Source: Desulfobacteraceae bacterium
GTDB taxonomy: Bacteria; Desulfobacterota; Desulfobacteria; Desulfobacterales; Desulfobacteraceae
Assembly (NCBI GenBank): GCA_016744295.1
Contig: JADGEQ010000031.1
Span: 24,421 to 88,420, forward strand
Direction of reading: 5' to 3'
Length of the DNA stretch: 64,000 nucleotides
Shown: one piece after another, positions 43,426 through 52,390 of the stretch
How the letters are laid out: each line of letters begins with the position of its first letter
Position numbering within the stretch: the stretch's first letter is position 1
Translations under genes and position numbers: made by a program
Notes under the pieces: model-generated
What the model saw: the letters and a program-made list of their open reading frames with translations, nothing else
Told to the model about the DNA's origin: nothing
The model's database searches: none

Positions 43426-44211
43426 ATGCAAATTTATGTCTGCGTTAAACATGTTCCTGATTCCGCGGCAAATATCCACATTCTTGGTAAAAACCGCATT
43501 GATGAAAGTATATCGTTTCTTTTAAATCCCTATGACGAACATGCTGTTACCGAAGCCGTAAGGATCAGAGAGAGTCTGCCGGGTTCCGAGGTGATTGTGG
43601 TCTGCCTTGGCAGATCAGATGCCGAAAATACCCTTCGGTCTGCCATGGCCATGGGAGCTGACAGGGGTCTTTTGATTGCCAGCAAAAACTGCCATGACAG
43701 CATTGAGACGGCAAGGACGCTTAAGGCCGCCATTGAACAGGACGGAACCCCTGGATTGATTTTCACGGGCAAGGAATCCATTGATGCCGAAGGGATGCAG
43801 ACCATGTTCCGCCTGGGGGCGTTGTTTGATTTCTCTGTTGCAACAAATGTGGTAAAACTGAACATTGAGTCCGATCATGGGCAGGTTCCCGGCCATGCAA
43901 TTGTTGACAGCGAGTTGTCCGGCGGAATTTCCAATACCTATAAAATGTCTTTGCCCTGTGTGATTGGTGCTGGAAGGGGATTGAATACGCCCAGATATCC
44001 AACTTTTCCAGATGTGGTAAAATCCAAGAAAAAGCCGATCCGGCAAATTCCCTTTGATCAACTGAATATTGAAGTTTCACCTGCGGGGATGCACATTATT
44101 GAACTTGAACCCCTTGCCCAGACCAGGGAAGCAAAAGAGATAACAGGCACTCCCGGTGAAATTGCCCGGAAAATCATAACCATCCTAACACAAGAGGCAA
44201 AGGTGATATGA
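43426..44211 (+). CDS. etfB: electron transfer flavoprotein beta subunit
   Basis: 261 aa EtfB. It begins MQIYVCVKHVPDSAAN and has the conserved NPYDEHAVTEAVRIRE, with nucleotide-binding loop segments such as GKESIDAEGMQT. It pairs with EtfA, whose gene overlaps by 4 bp (ATGA). ETF accepts electrons from amine and acyl-CoA dehydrogenases and hands them to a membrane quinone reductase. The location here points to service of the sox and DAO flavoproteins. I cannot tell by eye whether it is of the bifurcating type. The ribosome site is weak. Confidence 0.93.
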   Translation: MQIYVCVKHVPDSAANIHILGKNRIDESISFLLNPYDEHAVTEAVRIRESLPGSEVIVVCLGRSDAENTLRSAMAMGADRGLLIASKNCHDSIETARTLKAAIEQDGTPGLIFTGKESIDAEGMQTMFRLGALFDFSVATNVVKLNIESDHGQVPGHAIVDSELSGGISNTYKMSLPCVIGAGRGLNTPRYPTFPDVVKSKKKPIRQIPFDQLNIEVSPAGMHIIELEPLAQTREAKEITGTPGEIARKIITILTQEAKVI

Positions 44212-45152
44212 TGAAAAATATCGGCATCATCCTAGAATTGGATAAGGGGAAGGTCAAAGAAACCAATTTCGGCATGATTACCCTGGCCAGGGCAAAGGAT
44301 ACAAAATTGTTTGCCTTTGTCATGGGGGCAGATGTAAATGAGGTGAAAACGGATCTGGAAGCATACGGCATCACAACGATTGTGAATGTTGTACTTTCAG
44401 ATGAGAAGCTAAACAATCCTGTTGTCAGGGCCAAGGCCTTGATAAATGCCATTAAAACCCATGATATTTGTGTATTGTTCGGCCTTTCAACTGCCAAGGG
44501 CAAAGACCTTTTGCCCAGGATTGCCGCCATGGCGGACGCCCCTTTGGTCATGGACTGTTCCCGGGTTGATCTTGAAGAAAATATTGCAACCACATCCCAG
44601 TATTCCGGTAAAACCATGGCCAGAATAAAGGTAAATGGCAGCCTGCTTGTGTTTGGAATAAAACCCAATGCAATTGACCCTGTAACCTCGCCCGGTTCCG
44701 CCGAAATCGTGGCGTATGATCAAAGCCACCTTGTTTCAGATGGGTTTGTCGTTATTAAAGCAGGGGAGGCTGACAAGAATGCAAAGGTAAGCCTTGTGGA
44801 GGCAGAGGTGATTTTTGCAGGAGGACGGGGGATGAAGAACGGTGAAAACTTTGCCCTTCTTTCTCAATGTGCAGAAAAAATCAAAGCAGGTGTGGCAGCC
44901 TCCAGGGTGGCGGTGGATTCGGGTTGGGTTCCCTATTCCATGCAGGTGGGGCAAACCGGTGAAAAAGTAAATCCCAGGGTTTATATTGCCTTTGGCCTGT
45001 CCGGGTCTGTCCAGCATTTTGCCGGCATGAAAACCGCAGGCATGGTGATTGCCGTGAATACGGATGAAAATGCGGCGATTATGTCAAATTCTGATTATTA
45101 TGTGGTGGCAGATGCATTGGAGATCCTACCGGAGCTTACGAAATTATTATAA
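44208..45152 (+). CDS. etfA: electron transfer flavoprotein alpha subunit
   Basis: 314 aa EtfA. The C-terminal FAD domain has GRGMKNGENFALL, SRVAVDSGWVPYSMQVGQTG, then FGLSGSVQHFAGMK and AVNTDENAAIM, all family hallmarks. The stop/start overlap ATGA with etfB indicates coupled translation. It is the last gene of the sox-DAO-ETF set. A fragment of an insertion sequence end lies within 150 bp downstream, which may mark an old breakpoint. Confidence 0.94.
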   Translation: MMKNIGIILELDKGKVKETNFGMITLARAKDTKLFAFVMGADVNEVKTDLEAYGITTIVNVVLSDEKLNNPVVRAKALINAIKTHDICVLFGLSTAKGKDLLPRIAAMADAPLVMDCSRVDLEENIATTSQYSGKTMARIKVNGSLLVFGIKPNAIDPVTSPGSAEIVAYDQSHLVSDGFVVIKAGEADKNAKVSLVEAEVIFAGGRGMKNGENFALLSQCAEKIKAGVAASRVAVDSGWVPYSMQVGQTGEKVNPRVYIAFGLSGSVQHFAGMKTAGMVIAVNTDENAAIMSNSDYYVVADALEILPELTKLL

Positions 45153-45259
45153 AGAATCTTCATGTTATTCATGCGCTTCATGGTAACTATTTTAATCAAA
45201 TATGTAAACTGGGTAAGAAACGCCGCTAGATCTCTTCCGTTCGTCCTGAGCGGAAGGGA

Positions 45260-45315
45260 AGCGGAGGGGTCAAAATTGGACGCTGATGGGGGTCAATTTG
45301 GGACGCCGTTTGACA
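45260..45315. mobile_element. remnant of an insertion-sequence end (IS21-like)
   Basis: GGGGTCAAAATTGGACGC (45266-45283) and GGGGTCAATTTGGGACGC (45289-45306) are near-identical repeats 23 bp apart. They are followed by GTTTGACA, so the minus strand reads from 45315 TGTCAAACGGCGTCCC. Ends starting TGTCA with repeated blocks of this type occur, as I recall, in IS21-family elements. No transposase and no second end are present. The last six codons of the Ada-like gene lie inside it. Confidence 0.45.
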
Positions 45316-46162
45316 CTTTTTTTGCTGCTTCCCAACCAACAATCGCTTTTTTCCTTGAAGAACCCCAGCGATATTGGTGAATCTTACCTGACTTGGTAAT
45401 AACCCTATGACAGGGTATTAAATACGCAATTGGATTGATAGCGATGGCACTTGCAACAGCTCTGAATGCGTTTGGACGACCAATATATGCGGCTATATCC
45501 TGATAACTTACTAGATTCCCACTGGGTATCTGTAATAATGCTTTCCATACATTAATTTGGAAATTCGTACCTTTGATTAATATATTAAATGGACGAGATT
45601 CATTTGTCTGATCAAGGTTGAATATCCTATTTACAAGAGGATCAATTAGTTGAGGCTTTTCACAAAACACCGCTCCAGGCCATGTTTCAAATAATGGATT
45701 CAGGGCATCGGATCTATTGTTTTTTTGTACGAAACCAAAATGACAAATTCCTCTTTCTGTTGTCGCAATTAAACATTCTCCAAAGGGAGAACCACTAAAA
45801 CGATACTCTATTTTTAACCCATCCCCCTGTTTTTTGAAATCACCTGGCGTCATTGCATCGAATGTAACAAACAAATCATGTAATCGGCTGGAGCCGGAAA
45901 GACCTGCATCTAATGAAGCATCCAAGAGGTTTTGTGACGTTGCCAATTTTTGTTTAGTATAATCCAGAGTGATAAATTGTAGGAACTGAACAGGCCCGAT
46001 TCCCGCCCAGCGTTTGAATATACGATTAAAATGATATTTGCTTAAATGGACATAGTCTGCAATTTCATCAAGTGTTGGTTGAGATTTGAAGTTGTCTTCA
46101 ATGAAATGAATAGCCTTTTCAATCCTTTTGTAATCGTCAGTCTGTTGTGAATAGTTATACAT
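45293..46162 (-). CDS. Ada-like AraC HTH/O6-methylguanine-DNA methyltransferase
   Basis: 289 aa. The N-terminal half is an AraC HTH (PTLDEIADYVHLSKYHFNRI, VQFLQFITLDYTKQKL). The C-terminal half is an alkyltransferase with the acceptor Cys in AYLIPCHRVITKSG, and VWKALLQIPSGNLVSYQDIA before it. It repairs alkylated guanine and probably induces its own gene after self-methylation. The N-terminal zinc-type phosphotriester domain of E. coli Ada is missing. ATG 46162 has GGAGG 11 nt upstream. The final residues SNGVPN are read from an insertion-sequence end, so the natural C-terminus was probably different. AT-rich and likely acquired. Confidence 0.87.
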   Translation of the reverse strand: MYNYSQQTDDYKRIEKAIHFIEDNFKSQPTLDEIADYVHLSKYHFNRIFKRWAGIGPVQFLQFITLDYTKQKLATSQNLLDASLDAGLSGSSRLHDLFVTFDAMTPGDFKKQGDGLKIEYRFSGSPFGECLIATTERGICHFGFVQKNNRSDALNPLFETWPGAVFCEKPQLIDPLVNRIFNLDQTNESRPFNILIKGTNFQINVWKALLQIPSGNLVSYQDIAAYIGRPNAFRAVASAIAINPIAYLIPCHRVITKSGKIHQYRWGSSRKKAIVGWEAAKKVSNGVPN

Positions 46163-46218
46163 AGCAATCTTATCCTCCAATTTTTATCATATTCTAATCC
46201 AATTAATGTTTGATAGCC

Positions 46219-46255
46219 ACCCGAATATTGCTCTAAAATTCAGCAATATTCGGGT
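46219..46255. promoter_or_regulatory. perfect 14-bp inverted repeat between Ada-like and DMT genes
   Basis: ACCCGAATATTGCT (46219-46232) and AGCAATATTCGGGT (46242-46255) with a 9-nt loop, no mismatch. It lies centrally in the divergent region. It may be a shared operator or a hairpin of a small mobile repeat. No T run follows directly. Confidence 0.55.
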
Positions 46256-46312
46256 CGTTAATTATTAAATTAAAGGTTATTGTTTAATCTACAGAAGAAA
46301 AATATTGTTATT

Positions 46313-46337
46313 TATAATCAAATAGCTGGGGGGGGGG
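46313..46337 (+). promoter_or_regulatory. TATAAT box and ten-G tract ahead of the DMT gene
   Basis: A perfect TATAAT lies at 46313-46318, with no clear -35 box. Ten consecutive Gs fill 46328-46337, directly before ATG 46338, in the place of the ribosome site. A tract of this length is prone to slippage and may vary expression. Confidence 0.5.
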
Positions 46338-47276
46338 ATGAAAACCACACAGATGTCACAAAATTTAAAAATAGTTAATCGGGTTATGGGTATTAAAGAA
46401 TGGGTGTTACTCATCATTTTGTCTGTTTTATGGGGAGGATCGTTTTTCTTTGTAGGCGTAGCGGTAAAAGAAGTACCTCCATTAACAATCGTTTTGTGTC
46501 GGGTTGCTCTTGCTTCTATCATACTTTTGACTATTGTTTATCTAAAAGGAGAAAGAATGCCGTCTTCCTCTAGTATCTGGTGTTCTTTCCTTGTAATGGG
46601 CGTTTTAAATAATTTGATTCCCTTTTGCTTGATTGTTTGGGGGCAAACCCATATTGAGAGTGGTCTTGCAAGTATATTAAATGCAACAACACCCATTTTT
46701 AGTGTTGTGCTTGCACATTTTTTTACACGGGAAGAAAAACTTACAAAGAACAGAATATCAGGAATTGTAATTGGCTGGATTGGGGTATCAGTCCTGATAG
46801 GAATAGAATCTATAGGAGGATTCGGTATTGAAGTTATCGGGCAAATTGCAGTCCTTGGGGCAGCAACTTCATATGCTTTCGCCGCTATTTATGGCCGCCG
46901 ATTTAAAGATATGAACCCAATTGTAGTTGCAACCGGAATGTTATGCAGTTCAACAATAATGATGCTCCCTTTGAGTTTATATTTTGATCAGCCATGGAAT
47001 TTAGCACCAAGTGCTATGACAATAATGTCTATTTTTGGACTCGCTGCAATCAGCACATCTTTGGCTTACGTCATTTATTTTCATGTGCTGGCAACCGCAG
47101 GGCCTACAAATCTGTTATTGGTGACGTTCTTAATTCCTATTAGTGCAATAATTCTGGGAGTAATGTTTCTTGGAGAACAGCTTGGATGTGAAGTGTTTGT
47201 CGGTATGGGAATGATTTTTATAGGGCTAATTGCAATAGATGGTAGACTACTAAAAATTCTCAAAACGCAGATTTAA
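46338..47276 (+). CDS. DMT/EamA-family transporter
   Basis: 312 aa membrane protein with about ten predicted helices in two EamA repeats. The first begins WVLLIILSVLWGGSFFFVGV, and the second contains LGAATSYAFAAIYGRRF. It ends with a basic cytoplasmic tail. Members export amino acids, metabolites or drugs; the substrate here is unknown. It is transcribed away from the Ada-like gene. Its start abuts a G10 tract that replaces a normal ribosome site. AT-rich compared with pgi and the sox genes. Confidence 0.9.
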   Translation: MKTTQMSQNLKIVNRVMGIKEWVLLIILSVLWGGSFFFVGVAVKEVPPLTIVLCRVALASIILLTIVYLKGERMPSSSSIWCSFLVMGVLNNLIPFCLIVWGQTHIESGLASILNATTPIFSVVLAHFFTREEKLTKNRISGIVIGWIGVSVLIGIESIGGFGIEVIGQIAVLGAATSYAFAAIYGRRFKDMNPIVVATGMLCSSTIMMLPLSLYFDQPWNLAPSAMTIMSIFGLAAISTSLAYVIYFHVLATAGPTNLLLVTFLIPISAIILGVMFLGEQLGCEVFVGMGMIFIGLIAIDGRLLKILKTQI

Positions 47277-47502
47277 TTGCCAGTGGAATTTGTTCAATCC
47301 GTAGGCTGCAATCTTCCCCGGTCGGTTAGGAGCTTCACCCATAATGTTCAGATTAAAATTTTTAGAGGTTGGTGCGATAAGTATCGGTTATCGAGAATTG
47401 TTGGTTTTTTTGGTGTATGTTGACGGATGGGTTGCTAATATGATTTGATGGCGGTTGAATGCAATGTTAAATTGATTAAATAAATCTGAAAAGAGGATAA
47501 AA

Positions 47503-49152
47503 TTGATTAAGAAAAATCCCTCAAAAACAACAGCCTGGGCAAATTTGCATACACATTATGAAAAAATTTGTTCCGTTCATATGAAAGATCTGTTTGAGCA
47601 GGATCCGAACAGATTTCAGAAATTTTCTCTTACATTCAATGATATCCTCCTAGATTATTCAAAAAATATAATTACCAGGGACACGATTGGGCTGTTGCTG
47701 GAACTGGCCGAAGAAATGGAATTGAAAGAGGCCGTCAAAAGTTTATTTGGTGGTGAGCCCATAAACGAGACTGAAAACAGGGCTGTTCTTCATACTGCCT
47801 TAAGAAATCTATCAGAAAAACCTGTTTTTACCGATTCCCGGGATGTGATGCCTGAAATTAACAAGAGCCTTGGGAAGATAAAGTTATTTTCAGATCAGAT
47901 TATCAATGGAATATGGAAGGGATATACCGGCAAACCCATCACGCAGATTGTTAATATCGGTATTGGCGGTTCTGATCTGGGGCCGGCAATGGTCTGTGAA
48001 GCGCTCACCCATTATGCTTTTGGGTCTGTTGATGTTCATTTTGTTTCAAACGTTGATGGAACCCATATCGCAGAAACCCTGAAGGGTTTGGATCCGGAAA
48101 CAACGCTTTTTATGATTTCATCCAAATCCTTTACAACCCAGGAAACTTTGACCAATGCCCTGTCCGCCCGGGATTGGTTCCTGGAAAAAGCAAAAGAGAC
48201 TGGTCATATTGAAAAACATTTTATTGCCATTTCCGAAAATCAAAAAAAGGTTGAAGAATTTGGGATTCACCCGGACAATATGTTTGTACTCTGGGATTTT
48301 GTGGGGGGACGATATTCCCTGTGTTCGGCAATCGGTTTGTCCATTGCCTGCTACATCGGTTTTGACCAGTTTAAAGCGCTGTTGTCCGGTGCCCATGAGA
48401 TGGACACTCATTTTGAAACGGCCCCCTTCGATCAAAATATTCCGGTTATAATGGGACTTTTGGGAATCTGGTATACCAACTTTTTTGATGCACCAACTGA
48501 AGCTGTTTTTCCCTATGACCAATATCTTAGAAGGTTTCCTGCATATCTTCAGCAGGCTTCAATGGAAAGCAATGGAAAACATATGGATCGAAACGGGGAG
48601 CAGGTTACCTATAAGACCTGCCCGGTTCTATGGGGAGAGCCCGGGACAAACGGGCAGCATGCCTTCTTTCAATTGCTTCACCAGGGAACCCAATTGGTTC
48701 CATCAACTTTTTTGGCCGGTTTCCAGGCGATTCACGATATGGGTAATCACCATCAACAGTTATTGTCCAACTTTTTTGCCCAGACCGAGGCCCTTATGAA
48801 CGGTAAAACCGAACCGGAAATAAGAGAGGAACTCAAAATATCCGGTCTGGCAAAGGATGCTATTGATAAACTGGTTCCTTACAAGTTGTGCCGGGGCAAC
48901 AAACCCTCCACCTCCATTTTATATAAAAAATTAACCCCAAAGGTTTTGGGAAGTCTGATCGCCTTGTTTGAGCACAAGATTTTTGTCCAGGGGATCATCT
49001 GGAATATCTTTAGTTTTGACCAATGGGGTGTGGAACTTGGCAAGCAACTGGCCGGAAACATTCTTGGGGAGCTGACGAACAAAGAGGTTGCCGCCTCCCA
49101 TGACGCCTCCACAAATGGGCTGATCAATGCCTATAAAAATCAATGCCTATAA
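47503..49152 (+). CDS. pgi: glucose-6-phosphate isomerase
   Basis: 549 aa, full-length Pgi interconverting glucose-6-P and fructose-6-P in glycolysis and gluconeogenesis. Signatures are NIGIGGSDLGPAMVCEAL, SKSFTTQETL, FVGGRYSLCSAIG, and QASMESNGKHMDRNG with the catalytic Glu. GTNGQHAFFQLLHQGTQL and the Lys in the C-terminal QWGVELGKQLA complete the set. The start is TTG 47503, 5-6 nt after AGAGGA. No other sugar gene is adjacent. The 226 bp ahead contain nothing I recognise. Confidence 0.96.
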   Translation: MIKKNPSKTTAWANLHTHYEKICSVHMKDLFEQDPNRFQKFSLTFNDILLDYSKNIITRDTIGLLLELAEEMELKEAVKSLFGGEPINETENRAVLHTALRNLSEKPVFTDSRDVMPEINKSLGKIKLFSDQIINGIWKGYTGKPITQIVNIGIGGSDLGPAMVCEALTHYAFGSVDVHFVSNVDGTHIAETLKGLDPETTLFMISSKSFTTQETLTNALSARDWFLEKAKETGHIEKHFIAISENQKKVEEFGIHPDNMFVLWDFVGGRYSLCSAIGLSIACYIGFDQFKALLSGAHEMDTHFETAPFDQNIPVIMGLLGIWYTNFFDAPTEAVFPYDQYLRRFPAYLQQASMESNGKHMDRNGEQVTYKTCPVLWGEPGTNGQHAFFQLLHQGTQLVPSTFLAGFQAIHDMGNHHQQLLSNFFAQTEALMNGKTEPEIREELKISGLAKDAIDKLVPYKLCRGNKPSTSILYKKLTPKVLGSLIALFEHKIFVQGIIWNIFSFDQWGVELGKQLAGNILGELTNKEVAASHDASTNGLINAYKNQCL

Positions 49153-49169
49153 ACAGATGAATCCCTAAA

Positions 49170-50555
49170 TTATCTATAAACAAAAGCCGGCAGCCATGTC
49201 ACAAGTTCCGGCCATATCATAATGATGATAAGGCCTGTGAGCTGCAGAAGAATAAAGGGTACCACGCCCCTATAAATATCAACCAGTTTTATTTCAGGCG
49301 GGCAGACCCCCTTTAAATAAAACAGGGCAAAGCCCACCGGTGGTGTTAAAAATGATGTCTGCAGGGTCACTGCGATAAGGACTACAAACCAGAGAAGTTC
49401 CGGATTGGATACCACATCAAATCCGTTGATATTGAAGCCCAGGGATGAAATGACCGGGGCAACCAGGGGCAGGATGATGAGGGTGATTTCAATCCAGTCC
49501 AGGAAAAAACCCAGTAAAAAGACGCACCCTAGGATTACGGTCAATATCCCGTAGGGTCCAAAGGGTATACCGGTGAGGATTCTCTCAATAAATTCATCCC
49601 CGCCAAGACATCTTAAAACCAGGGCAAACGTGGTTGCACCAAGGAAAATTGCAAATATATAGGCGGTTGTGTTGAAACAGCTTTTCATCACATCAACAAT
49701 GACACAAAATTTTAGTTTTTTATTATACCCGGCCAGCAGGGTGGCGCCCAGCGCCCCAACCCCGCTGGCTTCCGTGGGAGTTGTGATGCCGGCAAAAATT
49801 GACCCCAGGACGGCAATGATCAGGATCACCGGGGGCAGTATGGTCTTGAAGACATCAAATATCATTTTCCACTCAATGGGCCGTCTGTCCTGGGCAATGG
49901 GTGCGGCAGAGGGTTTTAGAAAACTGAAAATAAGAATATAGATGATGTATAGGCTCCCCAGCAGAACCCCGGGAATCACAGCACCCATGAAAAGATCCCC
50001 CACTGAAAGCCCCAGTTGATCCGCCATGATGACCAGCATGATGGAGGGGGGGATAAGGATTCCCAGTGTTCCTGCACTGGCAATTGTACCCAGGGCCAGT
50101 GTTTTTGAATATCCCTGTTTCATCATGGCAGGAAGGGATAACAGGCCGAGCAATACAACGGATGCGCCGATAATTCCGGTGGATGCGGCAAGAACAATTC
50201 CGATGAGGGTGACGGTTACGGCAAGTCCGCCATGGATTTTTCCGAAAAGTTCCTGCATGGATTCCATCATTTTTTCGGCAATCCCGGACTTGTCAAGCAT
50301 CAGCCCCATGAAAATAAACATGGGCAGGGCCACCAGCACCCAATTATCCATGTATTTGAAGATTCGGTTCACGGCCATGCTAAGGGTGAGATAGTCAAGG
50401 CCTGTCATTGTTCCGAACCATGTGTCGGATATGGTGGCAATAAGGGTGAAAAGGACGGCAACCCCACCCAGAACCCATGCAACGGGAAAGCCTGTAAACA
50501 GAAAACCGATAAAGGTTAAAAACATTGCTATGACAAAATAATCACCTGTTTCCAT
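49170..50555 (-). CDS. dctM: TRAP transporter large permease
   Basis: 461 aa, about 12 helices, the DctM subunit that uses a sodium gradient to import an organic acid or related solute. Typical parts are GFPVAWVLGGVAVLF, LASTGIIGASVVLLGLLSLP, GTLGILIPPS and GITTPTEASGVGALGA. ATG 50555 has AAAGGA before it. It overlaps dctQ by 14 bp. Last gene of the SDR-dctP-dctQ-dctM operon. The substrate cannot be read from the sequence; the SDR partner suggests a hydroxy acid or ketone body (inference). Confidence 0.93.
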   Translation of the reverse strand: METGDYFVIAMFLTFIGFLFTGFPVAWVLGGVAVLFTLIATISDTWFGTMTGLDYLTLSMAVNRIFKYMDNWVLVALPMFIFMGLMLDKSGIAEKMMESMQELFGKIHGGLAVTVTLIGIVLAASTGIIGASVVLLGLLSLPAMMKQGYSKTLALGTIASAGTLGILIPPSIMLVIMADQLGLSVGDLFMGAVIPGVLLGSLYIIYILIFSFLKPSAAPIAQDRRPIEWKMIFDVFKTILPPVILIIAVLGSIFAGITTPTEASGVGALGATLLAGYNKKLKFCVIVDVMKSCFNTTAYIFAIFLGATTFALVLRCLGGDEFIERILTGIPFGPYGILTVILGCVFLLGFFLDWIEITLIILPLVAPVISSLGFNINGFDVVSNPELLWFVVLIAVTLQTSFLTPPVGFALFYLKGVCPPEIKLVDIYRGVVPFILLQLTGLIIIMIWPELVTWLPAFVYR

Positions 50556-51081
50556 CTGATATTCCTTTGTGCATGGAGTTGAGAATCCGAATAGCCCGGG
50601 CAATGGTCGCCAGAATCAGCAAGGCAAAACTTAGGGGAATAACGCCCTTTATTATCCATCTGAACGGTAGCCCTAACGGTGCGACGGAACTTTCGTTCAC
50701 CCGAAAGGACTCATAAACAAAGTCCAGGCTCTGGTGGAATATGATAAGGGCAAAGGGAAGTAAAAGAAAAAAAATGCCGAACAACTCCCACCGGTCTTTC
50801 CATTTTTGGGACATGTTCGCCTGGATGATATCCACCCGAATGTGAGAATCGGTCACCAGGGCGTAGGACGCGCCCATCATAATCCCAAGGGCATAAAGAT
50901 GCCATTGAAGCTCCTCCAGGGTTACCATGCCGTGGCCAAACCCGTATCTTAATATAACCTGAAGAATAATGATCAGAATCAGCAACCCGTTGCTCCACAT
51001 GACAATATGCCCGACAAGTTTGATAAAATTTTCTGCGGCATCACAAAATTTCTCCGATAGCCCCTGGACGTTTTCTGTCAT
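50542..51081 (-). CDS. dctQ: TRAP transporter small permease
   Basis: 179 aa with four helices, the DctQ subunit. The conserved region is LEELQWHLYALGIMMGASYA followed by HIRVDII, typical of the family. It joins DctM to the periplasmic binding protein. ATG 51081 is preceded by AAAGG; the 26 extra residues of a longer frame have no ribosome site. It begins 118 bp after dctP. Confidence 0.9.
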   Translation of the reverse strand: MTENVQGLSEKFCDAAENFIKLVGHIVMWSNGLLILIIILQVILRYGFGHGMVTLEELQWHLYALGIMMGASYALVTDSHIRVDIIQANMSQKWKDRWELFGIFFLLLPFALIIFHQSLDFVYESFRVNESSVAPLGLPFRWIIKGVIPLSFALLILATIARAIRILNSMHKGISDGNR

Positions 51082-51198
51082 AACAATACCTTTAGAAATT
51101 AAATGTGCAAAACCATTGTTAAAATAGTGCAGGGAAAAATTATATTTTCCCTGCACCATCGGTTCATATGAAATTACCTGTACCTGTAATCGTCAGAA

Positions 51199-52275
51199 CT
51201 ATTTATCAAGCCCCCTGGGCAGGAATGCATACTTGGCCCAAACTTCGTATTCACCCCTGAAGGTACTTAAATCTTCCCATGCTTCTTTGAAAAACGGGCT
51301 CTTTTCCGATAATTCGCCTGCAACCTCATACCAGGCCTTTTCAAAGGCTGCCAAAATTTCCTTTGAGTAATATTTGTTCTGAACACCCTGGTTCTTTACA
51401 TTGTCCTGCATAACCGCTGCCTGGATGGATTCGGTAAAGGCAAAGGCATCAGCTGTTGCCGCCTTGCAGATGATTTCCATAAGCAGCTGCTGGCTTTCAC
51501 TCATGCTGTTCCAGGTATCCTTGTTGATCAGGAGTTCAAACAGGGTGGACTGTTGGTGCCAGCCCGGGAAATAATTCATTTTTGCAATTTTGTAGAACCC
51601 CAGCTTGGTATCAATGGCCGGCATGGAAAATTCGGTGGCTTCAATGGCATTTTTTTCAAGGGCTGCAAATATTTCACCGCCGGGTATCAGGCTCACCGAT
51701 GCGCCCAGTTTTTGAAGAACCTTGCCGCCCAAGCCATAATACCTGATTTTAAGACCCTTGATGTCATCAACCGTGTTAATCTCTTTTTTAAACCATCCGC
51801 CGGTTTCCGGCGCAATAATTCCGCAGGGGATGACATGAACATTGTATCCTGCATCATCGTACATTTTCTGGTATAATTTCCTACCGTTCCCATAATACAT
51901 CCATGCTAAAAACTCACCGGCTTCAGGTCCGAAGGGGATGGTTGAAAAAATGGAAGATCCCGGCATCTTTCCTTCCCAATACCCTGATATGCTGTATCCG
52001 GCATTAACTTTCCCCTTGGATACCGCATCCAAAATTTCAAAGGGTGCCACCAGTTTTCCGGGCTCATAGATTTTCATTTTCAGGCTGCCTGAGCTTGCAA
52101 TGTGAAGTCTTTGGGCTATCCAGGTTGTTGTTGTGCCAAGCCCGGGCAATGCTGCGGCATATGTTGTGGGAACCTTTAATAGAATAGGTTTTTCCCCTGC
52201 CAGCAGTGGGTTTGATGAAAATAAAACTGCAATAAAGACAAATAACGATACAATTGTAAGTGATCTTCTTTCCAT
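51199..52275 (-). CDS. dctP: TRAP transporter solute-binding protein
   Basis: 358 aa periplasmic receptor. The signal peptide is LTIVSLFVFIAVLFSSNPLLAG with cleavage near AGEKP. The body has the DctP fold: GKVNAGYSISGYWEGKMPG, LKIRYYGLGGKVLQKLGAS, then AIEATEFSMPAID. The conserved Arg for a ligand carboxylate is in KIRYYG. It resembles receptors of the mannitol/C4-dicarboxylate/keto-acid group without a clear class. AAGGAG precedes ATG 52275. The 115 bp between it and the SDR contain no strong terminator. Confidence 0.92.
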   Translation of the reverse strand: MERRSLTIVSLFVFIAVLFSSNPLLAGEKPILLKVPTTYAAALPGLGTTTTWIAQRLHIASSGSLKMKIYEPGKLVAPFEILDAVSKGKVNAGYSISGYWEGKMPGSSIFSTIPFGPEAGEFLAWMYYGNGRKLYQKMYDDAGYNVHVIPCGIIAPETGGWFKKEINTVDDIKGLKIRYYGLGGKVLQKLGASVSLIPGGEIFAALEKNAIEATEFSMPAIDTKLGFYKIAKMNYFPGWHQQSTLFELLINKDTWNSMSESQQLLMEIICKAATADAFAFTESIQAAVMQDNVKNQGVQNKYYSKEILAAFEKAWYEVAGELSEKSPFFKEAWEDLSTFRGEYEVWAKYAFLPRGLDK

Positions 52276-52390
52276 TTGAATCTCCTTTTTATTGATTGTA
52301 AACCATATCAAATCTTGCAGGTTCTGGTGTTCCGGGTTTAAAATTCTATGGGCTATATATCCTCCTCCCTATTTTGTAATGGTCCAACAC

